This document shows positions 6,030 through 14,172 of a DNA stretch of 34,800 nt, one piece after another; within the stretch, counting starts at the first letter, position 1; each line of letters begins with the position of its first letter. The DNA lies in NCBI GenBank assembly GCA_025353045.1, contig JANXRK010000045.1, positions 1-34,800 of the forward strand. The letters run 5' to 3'. This DNA comes from Candidatus Tayloriibacteriota bacterium. GTDB taxonomy: Bacteria > Patescibacteriota > Minisyncoccia > Phycocordibacterales > PALSA-1337. Made by a program: the position numbers and the translations under genes. The notes under the pieces were generated by a model. The model saw only the letters and a program-made list of their open reading frames with translations, ran no database searches and had not been told where the DNA came from.

Positions 6030-8533
6030 TGCCTTCTACTATGGCATTTTCATTAAAGAATATATTCGGCGATCCTAATAAGAAATTACTGAAAAAATAC
6101 GAGACTATTCCAGCACTTGTAAATACTTTTGAACCTGCTATTTCTACCCTTTCTGATGAGACTTTACGAGCCAAAACCACTGAATTTAAGACCAAACTAG
6201 CTAACGGCGATACTCTCGAATCTATCCTCCCTGAGGCCTTCGCCGTGGTCAGAGAGGCCTCAAAACGTGTTTTGAAGCAAAGACACTTCGATGTACAGCT
6301 TATAGGAGGCGCAATACTAAATAGTGGAAGTATTGCAGAGATGCGAACTGGAGAAGGAAAAACTCTTGTGGCTACTTTGCCAGCCTATCTCAATGGACTT
6401 ACAGGAAAAGGAGTTCACGTTGTAACCGTTAACGATTATCTTTCAAGACGAGACGCTGTTTGGATGGGTCAAATCTACAATTTCCTCGGACTTTCAACGG
6501 GAGTTATCAATCATGAATCGTCTTTTATGTATGATCCAAATCACAAGGAATTGGACGAGACCCGTGATGAACTCGGTTCATTCAAAGTCGTTCACGAATA
6601 CCTTCGCCCAGTCACACGACACGAAGCGTATATGGCTGATATTACGTATGGGACAAACAATGAATTCGGTTTTGACTATCTACGAGACAATTTGGAATAT
6701 GAAGAAAAAAATCTCCGACAAAGAGAATTCAATTATGCCGTTGTAGACGAAATCGATTCTATTCTTATCGATGAAGCTCGAACTCCTCTCATCATTTCTG
6801 CACCAACAACTGATTCAGAAAACCTCTATCAAATCTTTGCGGCCATGGTTCGAGATTTTGTGAAAGACGAAGACTACACTGTCGATGAAAAGCAAAGAAG
6901 TATTTCTTTGATTCCAAAGGGAATTGAAAAAGCGGAAAAGAAACTTGGCGTTGATAATATTTATACAGAAAAAGGAATAAAGTACGTTCACCATTTGGAA
7001 ACTGCAGTTAAAGCCAAGGCACTTTATAATCTAAATACAGAGTACGTGATCAAAGAAGATGGCATCGTTATCGTCGATACTTTTACAGGACGCCTTCAGC
7101 CAGGACGACGTTGGTCAGAAGGTTTGCACCAAGCGATCGAAGCCAAAGAAGGTGTAACTGTTCAAAAAGAAAGTCGAACATTTGCTTCTATTACGTTCCA
7201 AAATTACTTTAGACTATACAAGAAACTATCAGGTATGACAGGTACAGCATCAACCTCTGCTGAAGAGTTCTATAAAGTGTATGGATTGGAGACTATCATG
7301 GTTCCAACAAATAAAATTCAACAAAGAAATGATAATAATGATTTGATTTTCCAAACTGAAATAGGAAAATATAAAGCTATTGCAAAGAAAGTTAAAGAAT
7401 TAAATAAAGCTGGCCAGCCAGTACTTATTGGTACAGTTTCTATAGAAAAAAATGAAGTGTTATCTGATTTTCTAAAAGCTGAAGGTGTTCCACATGAAAT
7501 TCTAAATGCCAAGAACCACGAACGTGAAGGAGAGATCATCGCTCAAGCAGGTAAAAAAGGTGCGGTGACTATTGCCACAAACATGGCAGGTCGAGGAGTG
7601 GATATTAAGCTTGGAGGCAATCCTGGAGGAAAGGATGTGTATGAAGAAATAAAATCAATTGGAGGTCTCTTTGTTCTTGGAACAGAACGACACGAAGCTC
7701 GACGAATCGACAATCAGCTTCGAGGACGATCAGGTCGTCAGGGTGATCCAGGTGCAACACAATTCTTCGTATCGCTCGAAGACTCTCTCATGCGTGTCTT
7801 TGCTTCAGATACCGTTAAAAGTCTGATGGGTAAACTTGGCGTTGCCGAAGATGAAGCAATCGAAAATCGTATTATCACCAGGTCTCTCGAAAGTGCTCAG
7901 TCAAAGATTGAAGGCTTTAATTTTGATTCTCGAAAGCACATCTTGGAATACGATGATATTTTGAACCATCAAAGAAAAACCGTATATGAACGACGACGAG
8001 CAATCCTTCTTGGAACTCCAGAAGTAGTAGAAACGAAAATTATGGAAGTAATTGGTGACAATGCAGATCTAAAGAAAATTGTTCGGGAAAAAATAGATCT
8101 ACTTTCAAAAGAGCGCTTCCTTGCAGTGGTTAGACAGCTTATGCTCCAATCTATCGATACATTCTGGGTTGAACATCTAGAAGTTATGGATTATACGCGA
8201 TCATCAGTAAACCTACGAGCATACGGTCAAAGAGATCCTTTGGTTGAATACAAGAAAGAGGGCTTGCGCCTTTTCAAAGAAATGCAGGCCGCGATCAACA
8301 ATCAAATCGTCAATCTCCTACCCCACGTTGGTGGCGGAATAATAACTCCAGAGGCAGTTGAGCTCAAAGAAGTGCATGAGAATGCGCAAAGTATTACAGG
8401 TGAGACAAATCAACATGAACAGACTCAAGCTCCAAAGAAGCCAGAAGTTGGAAGAAATGACCCTTGCCCTTGTGGATCAGGCCTTAAATACAAAAAGTGC
8501 GGAATGATACATGCTCCAGAGCATAAGAAATAA
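6026..8533 (+). CDS. secA: preprotein translocase ATPase SecA
   Basis: Motor ATPase of Sec export, acting at the SecYEG channel. The 835 residues carry Walker A (TGEGKT, about 109), the DEAD-type box within VDEIDSILIDEARTP (about 239-253), the second RecA fold with NMAGRGVDIKLGG (about 518-530) and RGRSGRQGDPG, then a C-terminal SEC-C tail at about 806-825 (NDPCPCGSGLKYKKCG). The residue after the third Cys is Gly, where a fourth zinc ligand (His or Cys) is usual; a His follows three residues on. ATG at 6026 overlaps the murB stop; ATG at 6041 (MAFSLKN) is a good alternative because TATGAT at 6024-6029 lies upstream. After the TAA the frame stays open for 15 charged codons (see findings). Confidence 0.96.
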   Translation: MMPSTMAFSLKNIFGDPNKKLLKKYETIPALVNTFEPAISTLSDETLRAKTTEFKTKLANGDTLESILPEAFAVVREASKRVLKQRHFDVQLIGGAILNSGSIAEMRTGEGKTLVATLPAYLNGLTGKGVHVVTVNDYLSRRDAVWMGQIYNFLGLSTGVINHESSFMYDPNHKELDETRDELGSFKVVHEYLRPVTRHEAYMADITYGTNNEFGFDYLRDNLEYEEKNLRQREFNYAVVDEIDSILIDEARTPLIISAPTTDSENLYQIFAAMVRDFVKDEDYTVDEKQRSISLIPKGIEKAEKKLGVDNIYTEKGIKYVHHLETAVKAKALYNLNTEYVIKEDGIVIVDTFTGRLQPGRRWSEGLHQAIEAKEGVTVQKESRTFASITFQNYFRLYKKLSGMTGTASTSAEEFYKVYGLETIMVPTNKIQQRNDNNDLIFQTEIGKYKAIAKKVKELNKAGQPVLIGTVSIEKNEVLSDFLKAEGVPHEILNAKNHEREGEIIAQAGKKGAVTIATNMAGRGVDIKLGGNPGGKDVYEEIKSIGGLFVLGTERHEARRIDNQLRGRSGRQGDPGATQFFVSLEDSLMRVFASDTVKSLMGKLGVAEDEAIENRIITRSLESAQSKIEGFNFDSRKHILEYDDILNHQRKTVYERRRAILLGTPEVVETKIMEVIGDNADLKKIVREKIDLLSKERFLAVVRQLMLQSIDTFWVEHLEVMDYTRSSVNLRAYGQRDPLVEYKKEGLRLFKEMQAAINNQIVNLLPHVGGGIITPEAVELKEVHENAQSITGETNQHEQTQAPKKPEVGRNDPCPCGSGLKYKKCGMIHAPEHKK

Positions 8534-8601
8534 GATAAAAAGAAAGACGATCAAAAAGAAGATCGCCGCTGGAAAAAATAATCATTTATAACCCTTACAG
8601 T

Positions 8602-8635
8602 AAACACCTTATCGTGTACCCCCGATAAGGTGTTT
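8602..8635. terminator. perfect 13-bp hairpin between secA and pyrG
   Basis: Arms 8602-8614 (AAACACCTTATCG) and 8623-8635 are exact complements with an 8-nt loop TGTACCCC. It lies between convergent secA and pyrG, so a bidirectional terminator is likely, although no T-tract follows on either side. From 8636 to 8765 I see no gene. Confidence 0.6.
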
Positions 8636-8765
8636 CTGCAGATAGAAAAACAAACTCAAACATGAACATTTGTTATATCGACCTTATAACTTCTTTATCG
8701 TAGCAAAAGGAGATGAAATCCTAATAAAAAATCAATAAAATCTAAATAAAAAATTTATCAGAATT

Positions 8766-10454
8766 TTATTTCAGACCCTTATTCTTAGCCGCTTTGATAA
8801 ATTGAGTAAAAAGAGGATGTGGAGAAAGTGGTCGAGCGAGGAATTCTGGATGGAATTGTGTGCCCAAGAAAAATGGATGCTCCGTGACAGGAAGTTCGGC
8901 GATTTCCATCAACGTTCCATCTGGTGACGTTCCAGAAAATACCAAACCAGCATCGCTTATCTCTTTAATATATTTTGGATTTACTTCGTATCGATGTCGA
9001 TGTCGTTCGAGAATGGTTGAAGTTCCATAGGCACTCTCAGCAATTGAGCCTTTTAAAAGGTTCGCTTTATATGTCCCGAGCCTCATACTTCCTCCATAAT
9101 TTTTATCTAAAAGTTTTTGCTTTTGATCTGGCATAATATCGATGATAACGTGAGGTGCTTTAGGATTTATCTCAGCAGTATGAGCGCCATCGAGACCGAG
9201 AACATTTCGAGCGTACTCAATAGTCATTAGCTGCATACCATAACAAAGTCCAAAATATGGGATCTTATTTTCTCGAGCGTAACGTATAACATTGAGCTTT
9301 CCCTCAATTCCCTTTTCTCCAAATCCTCCAGGAACCACGATTCCATCAAATTTATCGAGAACAGAATAATCAGCATTTTCTTTTTCGAAATCATTTGCAT
9401 TGACTGTATGAATCTTAGGCTTAACTTTTTGTGAATATGCAGAGTATTTGATGGCTTCCAAAACCGAAACGTATGCATCAGTAAGAACAAAATCTCCCGT
9501 ACTAAAATATTTTCCGACAATAGCGATATTCACTTCTTTTTCAGTATTCTTTACAGCTTGAGCAAATTTCTTCCAAGCTCCGAGTCCTGGGCCCTTTCTT
9601 TTTTCGAGTTTAAGTGATTTCAAAATAATATTGCCAATCTTATCTTTCTCAAAGTTCAAAGGCACATCGTAGACACTATCAATATCTGGCGCAGAGATGA
9701 CATTTTCTGTAGAAATATTACATGCGATACCAATTTTTTCCTTTCTCTTTTGATCCACAAGAACTTCAGATCGGGCGATGATAATATCAGTATGGACACC
9801 GTATCCTGCTAGCTGATTCACTGCATTTTGAGTTGGTCGAGTTTTCATTTCACCAATTTTATTTGGAATTGGAAGGTAACTAACCATGACAAAGATTATA
9901 TCTTCTGGGTGCTTAATTTTCAAAACACGAGCTGCTTCGATGAACATAATGTTTTGATAATCTCCAACAGTACCACCAATTTCAATAATTGAAATTTCTG
10001 ATTTATTTAACTTAGCAGCATTTTCATATCGACTAACGATTTCATCACGAATATGCGGCACAGCCTCGACGCATCGTCCACCAAATCCCAAATTTCTTTC
10101 TTTATCAATGACATACTTATACACCATTCCTGAAGTAATATAATCCTCATGTTTCAAATCTCTATTCAAGAAACGTTCGTAGTTTCCCATATCTTGATCA
10201 GTCTCCAATCCAGAATTTAAAACAAAAACCTCACCGTGTTCAGTGGGGTTCATTGTTCCTGCATCGACATTTAAATAGGGGTCAGCTTTAACAAGATTAA
10301 CTTTGTACCCCTTCGCCTGAAGAAGGGTGCCTAAAGAAGATGTAGCAATACCTTTTCCCACTCCAGACATAACTCCACCAACGACGAAAATATATTTATG
10401 ATTGGTTTTCTTATTCTTTACTTTCTTTTCTTTCGTAACAGTCTTTCGTCTCAT
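8766..10454 (-). CDS. pyrG: CTP synthase
   Basis: Makes CTP from UTP, ATP and glutamine in the cytoplasm. The 562-residue protein has a basic N-terminal extension of about 20 residues, then the synthetase P-loop GGVMSGVGKG (about 26-35), the conserved DPYLNVDAGTMNP segment, and a class I glutaminase domain with nucleophile Cys near 404 (FGLCYGMQ) and His/Glu of QFHPEF near 534. Start ATG at 10454 lies 8 nt after GATAAT (10468-10463), which supports the extended N-terminus as real. It follows ftsX on the same strand with a 21-nt gap and faces secA across a hairpin. Confidence 0.96.
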   Translation of the reverse strand: MRRKTVTKEKKVKNKKTNHKYIFVVGGVMSGVGKGIATSSLGTLLQAKGYKVNLVKADPYLNVDAGTMNPTEHGEVFVLNSGLETDQDMGNYERFLNRDLKHEDYITSGMVYKYVIDKERNLGFGGRCVEAVPHIRDEIVSRYENAAKLNKSEISIIEIGGTVGDYQNIMFIEAARVLKIKHPEDIIFVMVSYLPIPNKIGEMKTRPTQNAVNQLAGYGVHTDIIIARSEVLVDQKRKEKIGIACNISTENVISAPDIDSVYDVPLNFEKDKIGNIILKSLKLEKRKGPGLGAWKKFAQAVKNTEKEVNIAIVGKYFSTGDFVLTDAYVSVLEAIKYSAYSQKVKPKIHTVNANDFEKENADYSVLDKFDGIVVPGGFGEKGIEGKLNVIRYARENKIPYFGLCYGMQLMTIEYARNVLGLDGAHTAEINPKAPHVIIDIMPDQKQKLLDKNYGGSMRLGTYKANLLKGSIAESAYGTSTILERHRHRYEVNPKYIKEISDAGLVFSGTSPDGTLMEIAELPVTEHPFFLGTQFHPEFLARPLSPHPLFTQFIKAAKNKGLK

Positions 10455-10462
10455 AATCGTAT

Positions 10463-10468
10463 ATTATC
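10463..10468 (-). promoter_or_regulatory. -10 box for leaderless pyrG
   Basis: GATAAT on the minus strand, 8 nt before the ATG at 10454. Confidence 0.45.
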
Positions 10469-10475
10469 ACATATT

Positions 10476-11426
10476 TTAAACCCGTAAATACCTCTTAACA
10501 GCCATATAACTTGATATGGCTCCAAGAATAATTCCAGAGCCCATGATGATGCCAAATATTTGACCAAAGTTTTGAAGGAAATAACTTGAGAAGACATTTG
10601 TAAGAATTGGGAAGTCATTTACATTTTGAATACCAGCAAATTTCATAATCATGGCGTCACTATAGAATGCAAAAGCGCCGAGGATAATCAAAGTCAAAAT
10701 CCCTGAGAATATTCCATACATTGCACCAGAAATAACAAATGGACCTCGAATGTAAATATTTGATGCACCAACAAGCTTCATAACTGAGATTTCATCTTTT
10801 GCTGTAAAAATAATAAGTCGTACGGTATTAAATACGATAACAATAGCAACTATTACGAAGAGAATAGCGATGATTGAACCTGTCTTTTCAACGGCTGGAA
10901 TTATTCGACCGAGACGATCAATGATTAGTTTATTTTGATTGTAGTTAATCTTATCAATGATATCAGTGCCATTTTGAGATGAATTTTTACCGTTGAGGAA
11001 TGTGGCAATACCAGCGTATTGAGATGGCTCTTTGGCTTTTATATTTAGAACTGCTGGAAATGGATTTGAACCGATTTCATCAAGTCCTTGCATGATAAGT
11101 GCATTATCTTGCCATTTTGTTTTAAAATCTGTAAGAGCCTGATCACGAGAAATGTATTCAACTTTGAGAACTTCCGGTAATGCTTCTATAGTCTTTCTTA
11201 GTGAAAAAATATCCGATTCTTGAGTATCAAGAGTAAAATAAACGTTTATATCTACTTTATTTTTAACTGCTTTTATCAAAGCGCGACCGAAGGCACTACC
11301 AAAAATCAAGGCTCCAAAAACGGTAAGCGAAAGGGTGATAACAATCACAGCTGAAAAAGAAAGAAATCCATTTCTCCAAAAATTTATAAAACCCGTGCGA
11401 ATTATTCTTTTAAAATATGTAAACAT
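10476..11426 (-). CDS. ftsX: cell-division membrane protein FtsX
   Basis: Membrane partner of the FtsE ATPase; the complex links the divisome to peptidoglycan hydrolases outside the membrane. In 316 residues: a first membrane segment after a basic N-terminus (about 18-45), an extracellular domain (about 50-170), and three C-terminal membrane segments (about 183-210, 228-255, 285-308), the permease fold of the FtsX family. It lies 9 nt downstream of ftsE, the usual order. A TATAAT at 11440-11435 overlaps the ftsE 3' end and sits 8 nt before the ftsX ATG, so ftsX may also be transcribed alone. Confidence 0.92.
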   Translation of the reverse strand: MFTYFKRIIRTGFINFWRNGFLSFSAVIVITLSLTVFGALIFGSAFGRALIKAVKNKVDINVYFTLDTQESDIFSLRKTIEALPEVLKVEYISRDQALTDFKTKWQDNALIMQGLDEIGSNPFPAVLNIKAKEPSQYAGIATFLNGKNSSQNGTDIIDKINYNQNKLIIDRLGRIIPAVEKTGSIIAILFVIVAIVIVFNTVRLIIFTAKDEISVMKLVGASNIYIRGPFVISGAMYGIFSGILTLIILGAFAFYSDAMIMKFAGIQNVNDFPILTNVFSSYFLQNFGQIFGIIMGSGIILGAISSYMAVKRYLRV

Positions 11427-11434
11427 GAATACTT

Positions 11435-11440
11435 ATTATA
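11435..11440 (-). promoter_or_regulatory. internal -10 box for ftsX
   Basis: Consensus TATAAT on the minus strand overlapping the last codons of ftsE and ending 8 nt before the ftsX ATG. Confidence 0.5.
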
Positions 11441-12116
11441 AAACGTATTTGCCGTGCTTATCGTCGCGGATAACTTTACCTTTTTCCATGGTGATCACTC
11501 GGCCTCCAATCTCATCGACAACGCTTTTATCGTGAGTGGTAAGTATAACGGTTGTACCAAGCTTATGAATCTTTTGGAAAATTTTGATGATCTCAAGAGT
11601 GTTTACTGGATCAAGATTTCCTGTCGGTTCATCGGCCATAATTATATCAGGTTGAGTAACGATAGCACGTGCGATCGCCACTCTCTGTTTCTCACCTCCT
11701 GAAAGCTCGTGAGGAAAGTTCCATATCTTATTTCCCAAATCCACAAGCTCAAGAACATGCGGAACATCACTCTTTATTTCACTATCAGTCCTCCCAACCG
11801 CCTCCATAGCAAATGCAATGTTTTCATATGCCGTCTTATTCGCAATCAACCTAAAATCCTGAAACACCGTCCCTATTCGGCGGCGAAGCTTATTCATCTG
11901 ACCTTTTCCAAGCTTATGAACATTGGCTGATTCAAAGAATACAGATCCATAAGTTGGCTTATCCTCAGCGATAATCATCTTCATCAAAGTGGTCTTTCCA
12001 GCCCCAGAATGCCCCACAATAGTAACAAACTCTGCCGGTTCAACAGTAAAACTAACCTTATCAAGGGCCATAGATTCATCAGGGTAAATTTTGCTTACTT
12101 TATCGAAGTAAATCAT
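11436..12116 (-). CDS. ftsE: cell-division ATP-binding protein FtsE
   Basis: ABC-type ATPase that drives FtsX during division. The 226 residues show Walker A GHSGAGKTT (about 35-43), a Q-loop, the ABC signature LSGGEKQRVAIARA (about 139-152), Walker B IIMADEPTGNLD (about 159-170) and the H-loop TTHD. Upstream is prfB, downstream ftsX, an order common in actinobacteria and CPR. The ATG at 12116 lies 6 nt after a consensus TATAAT (12128-12123). Confidence 0.95.
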   Translation of the reverse strand: MIYFDKVSKIYPDESMALDKVSFTVEPAEFVTIVGHSGAGKTTLMKMIIAEDKPTYGSVFFESANVHKLGKGQMNKLRRRIGTVFQDFRLIANKTAYENIAFAMEAVGRTDSEIKSDVPHVLELVDLGNKIWNFPHELSGGEKQRVAIARAIVTQPDIIMADEPTGNLDPVNTLEIIKIFQKIHKLGTTVILTTHDKSVVDEIGGRVITMEKGKVIRDDKHGKYVL

Positions 12117-12122
12117 GGCCTA

Positions 12123-12128
12123 ATTATA
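12123..12128 (-). promoter_or_regulatory. -10 box for leaderless ftsE
   Basis: Consensus TATAAT on the minus strand, 6 nt before the ftsE ATG, in the 21-nt prfB-ftsE gap. Confidence 0.6.
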
Positions 12129-12137
12129 TCACAAATC

Positions 12138-13031
12138 CTAAAGTGCACGCTCGGCGGCGATGAAATCATCGAGGTCTCCTTCAAGTACTTTGTCCACCTG
12201 GCTCGTCTCAACATCTGTCCTATGATCTTTAACCATTTTATATGGATGAAAAACATATGATCGTATCTGATTTCCCCACTCTATAGAAGTAGTCTTACTA
12301 ATATACATTCCCTTTTCTCGAGCAACTCTTTCCTCTTCCATTTGTTTAAAAAGTTTACCTTTCAAAATATCCAAAGCTTTTTCTTTATTTTGTGCTTGAG
12401 AACGCTCAGATGTTACATGAACAGAAAGTCCTGTCGGCCTATGAATGATGCGCACAGCCGTTTCTCTTTTATTTACATTCTGACCTCCAGGGCCGCCAGA
12501 TTTTGCAATGGAAATATCGAGATCTTTATCTTCCAAAACAAGATCTGCACTATTTGTCTTTTCAAATTTAGGAATAATTTCAACCATTGAAAAAGAAGTA
12601 TGCCGCAGTTGTTTAGAATTGAACGGAGAAATTCTTACAAGACGATGCACACCACTTTCATTTTTTAAAGTTCCATAGACATCTTTTCCACTTATTTCAA
12701 CTGTAATGTTTCGATAGCCGCCATGATCGTTTGTATTTTCATGAATAAGTTCCATTCCCCAACCTTTATTCTCAGATAATTTTCTATACATACGATAAAG
12801 GATTGCTGAAAAATCCTCAGCATCGTCACCTCCTGCTCCAGAAAAAATCGTCAATATGGCATTACCCTTATCGAATTTACCTATACCAACCAAAGCATCT
12901 TTGAGATCCTGAAGCTCTTTAATCATGCCCTGAGCTTTTTGAGGATTAGACCAAAATTCAGCATCGGCTATAGCTGTCTCTATCTCTGATATTCTTACTT
13001 TGGTCTTTTCTATATTATTTTTTACTATCAT
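12138..13031 (-). CDS. prfB: peptide chain release factor 2, shortened domain 1
   Basis: Recognises UGA and UAA in the ribosomal A site and triggers peptide release. The anticodon-like SPF tripeptide is at 135-137 and the catalytic GGQ at 182-184 within SGGPGGQNVNKRETAVR. At 297 residues it is about 60-70 shorter than a typical RF2: the N-terminal segment that aligns to the family's AEFWSNP region runs almost directly into GNAILTIFSGAGG, so most of the helical domain 1 is missing. No programmed frameshift site is seen; a single frame covers the gene. Presence of RF2 agrees with UGA being a stop here. It follows the exported hypothetical by 2 nt. Confidence 0.93.
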   Translation of the reverse strand: MIVKNNIEKTKVRISEIETAIADAEFWSNPQKAQGMIKELQDLKDALVGIGKFDKGNAILTIFSGAGGDDAEDFSAILYRMYRKLSENKGWGMELIHENTNDHGGYRNITVEISGKDVYGTLKNESGVHRLVRISPFNSKQLRHTSFSMVEIIPKFEKTNSADLVLEDKDLDISIAKSGGPGGQNVNKRETAVRIIHRPTGLSVHVTSERSQAQNKEKALDILKGKLFKQMEEERVAREKGMYISKTTSIEWGNQIRSYVFHPYKMVKDHRTDVETSQVDKVLEGDLDDFIAAERAL

Positions 13032-13033
13032 TT

Positions 13034-13555
13034 TTACTGATGAGTCTCTTTAGAAGGAGAATTTGTTTTTGTATTGAGTTTTGAATTTTGAGATTTACGA
13101 ATATTAATAAAAGACACGGTTACGGGAACTGGCAGATGATTTGTAATCAGAGAAGTCATCGCATCTGGAAGTTGATTTGGCTTAGTCAGTTTTGGTGTTA
13201 ATTTAGATTTATTTTTATTGATTGAGTTATTGGGGATATTATTAATTAAAGAATGAAAGTCTATAGTGTCATTAATCTTCACCAAAGAAAATCGTGAACG
13301 ATTTAGTTTTTTGGTTGAGGTTGAGATTGCTTCAGTCAAATGCCAAGTTGTAGTTGCGTTATTATCTACTGTTTGAGCATCTATTGCACCATCTAAGACA
13401 CTGATTACTAGAGCATTTTTTACAAAAAGATTGTTGGGAAGAAAATATATACTGGTCTGATCTTTTTTATTTGTTTTAGCACCAAATACAATAGATGGTG
13501 TCAAAATCAAACCAAATAATACAAGAGACACTAGAAGATTATTTTTAATTTTCAT
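13034..13555 (-). CDS. exported hypothetical protein
   Basis: I do not recognise this 173-residue protein. It begins with a Lys-rich N-terminus and a hydrophobic signal segment (about 8-25, cut near VFGAKT), followed by a Ser/Thr/Asn/Lys-rich, low-complexity chain with no cysteines, and a C-terminal Lys-rich tail. It is probably secreted or anchored. It sits between the tRNA-Thr genes and prfB on the same strand, 2 nt from prfB. A consensus TATAAT (13576-13571) in the 34-nt gap after tRNA-Thr probably starts the transcript that runs on through prfB. Confidence 0.65.
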   Translation of the reverse strand: MKIKNNLLVSLVLFGLILTPSIVFGAKTNKKDQTSIYFLPNNLFVKNALVISVLDGAIDAQTVDNNATTTWHLTEAISTSTKKLNRSRFSLVKINDTIDFHSLINNIPNNSINKNKSKLTPKLTKPNQLPDAMTSLITNHLPVPVTVSFINIRKSQNSKLNTKTNSPSKETHQ

Positions 13556-13570
13556 ATTTATTTTAATTTA

Positions 13571-13576
13571 ATTATA
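13571..13576 (-). promoter_or_regulatory. -10 box before the hypothetical-prfB unit
   Basis: Consensus TATAAT on the minus strand, 15 nt before the ATG at 13555 and just beyond the 3' end of tRNA-Thr(CGT). Confidence 0.5.
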
Positions 13577-13589
13577 ACACAGATCATTT

Positions 13590-13665
13590 TGGAGCCAAAG
13601 GTGAGAATCGGACTCACGACCTACGCTTTACGAAAGCGTTGCTCTACCAACTGAGCTACTTTGGC
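13590..13665 (-). tRNA. tRNA-Thr (anticodon CGT), CCA encoded
   Basis: Read on the minus strand: acceptor GCCAAAG/CTTTGGC, D-stem GCTC/GAGC, anticodon stem ACGCT/AGCGT around TTCGTAA (anticodon CGT), T-stem GTGAG/CTCAC with loop TCCGATT, discriminator T and an encoded CCA. It decodes ACG. Six bases separate it from the upstream tRNA-Thr(GGT), so they are co-transcribed. Confidence 0.95.
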
Positions 13666-13671
13666 TTAGGG

Positions 13672-13744
13672 AGCCGTTGTCCGGGATTGAACCGGAGACC
13701 TCGTCATTACCAATGACGTGCTCTACCAACTGAGCTACAACGGC
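13672..13744 (-). tRNA. tRNA-Thr (anticodon GGT)
   Basis: Acceptor GCCGTTG/CAACGGC, D-stem GCTC/GAGC, anticodon stem CGTCA/TGACG around TTGGTAA (anticodon GGT), T-stem TCCGG/CCGGA. Discriminator T is followed by CCC, so CCA must be added after transcription. It decodes ACC and ACU. Confidence 0.95.
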
Positions 13745-13789
13745 AAACATTTTAACACTGACTAAGAATAGTCTATTTACTAAATGTTT
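13745..13789. other. nested hairpin between the Asp and Thr tRNA genes
   Basis: Outer arms AAACATTT (13745-13752) and AAATGTTT (13782-13789) enclose an inner hairpin GACTA-AGAA-TAGTC (13760-13773). It abuts the 5' end of tRNA-Thr(GGT). It could end the Asp transcript or mark a processing site. Confidence 0.4.
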
Positions 13790-13845
13790 TCAATAATTAG
13801 TACATATATAAGCCACTATTGAAGTCTTACAAATAATTTACTTTG

Positions 13846-13919
13846 CGCGATCGGCGGGACTCGAACCCGTAACCTCCCACGTGACAGGCGGGTGCTCTAA
13901 CCAGTTGAGCTACGATCGC
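13846..13919 (-). tRNA. tRNA-Asp (anticodon GTC)
   Basis: Acceptor GCGATCG/CGATCGC, D-stem GCTC/GAGC, anticodon stem CCCGC/GTGGG (one G-T pair) around CTGTCAC (anticodon GTC). The T-stem ACGGG/CCCGC has an A-C mismatch at its base. Discriminator G; CCA is not encoded. Confidence 0.92.
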
Positions 13920-13977
13920 AATGACTCTAAATGTATCAAAAATAAGCAAAAACGCAAGAAAATGATAGACCCAATTG

Positions 13978-14048
13978 TGTCGGTGAATGGAATCGGACCA
14001 TTGTCTGAGGCTTATGAGTCCTCCGTTCTACCATTGAACTACACCGAC
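13978..14048 (-). tRNA. tRNA with anticodon CAT (elongator Met or Ile2)
   Basis: Acceptor GTCGGTG/CACCGAC, D-stem GTTC/GAAC, anticodon loop CTCATAA, T-stem AATGG/CCATT. The anticodon stem GAGGA/GCCTC has an A-G mismatch at its loop end. Discriminator A, CCA not encoded. An initiator lies next to it, so this is either elongator tRNA-Met or the tRNA-Ile whose C34 is changed to lysidine; I cannot decide by eye. Confidence 0.85.
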
Positions 14049-14059
14049 ATATATCCTTG

Positions 14060-14131
14060 TTGCGGAGGTCGGAATCGAACCGACAATCTTCAGGTTATGA
14101 GCCTGACGAGCTACCGTTGCTCTACCCCGCT
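14060..14131 (-). tRNA. initiator tRNA-fMet (anticodon CAT)
   Basis: Arms AGCGGGG and CTCCGCA leave position 1:72 unpaired (A-A), the hallmark of bacterial initiators. The D-arm GAGC-AACGGTA-GCTC and anticodon arm TCAGG-CTCATAA-CCTGA match tRNA-fMet, with two of the usual three G-C pairs next to the loop. T-stem GTCGG/CCGAC. CCA is not encoded. Confidence 0.92.
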
Positions 14132-14172
14132 ATGACTATGCATATTAACACAAAAGTAGCGAGGTAGGCAAG

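Noticed and set aside
12138..13031. Programmed frameshift in prfB
   Set aside because: One uninterrupted frame covers the gene; the classic CTTTGA site and split frame are absent.
13881..14135. 84-codon plus-strand frame
   Set aside because: It runs through the Asp, CAU and fMet tRNA genes in antisense and has no promoter.
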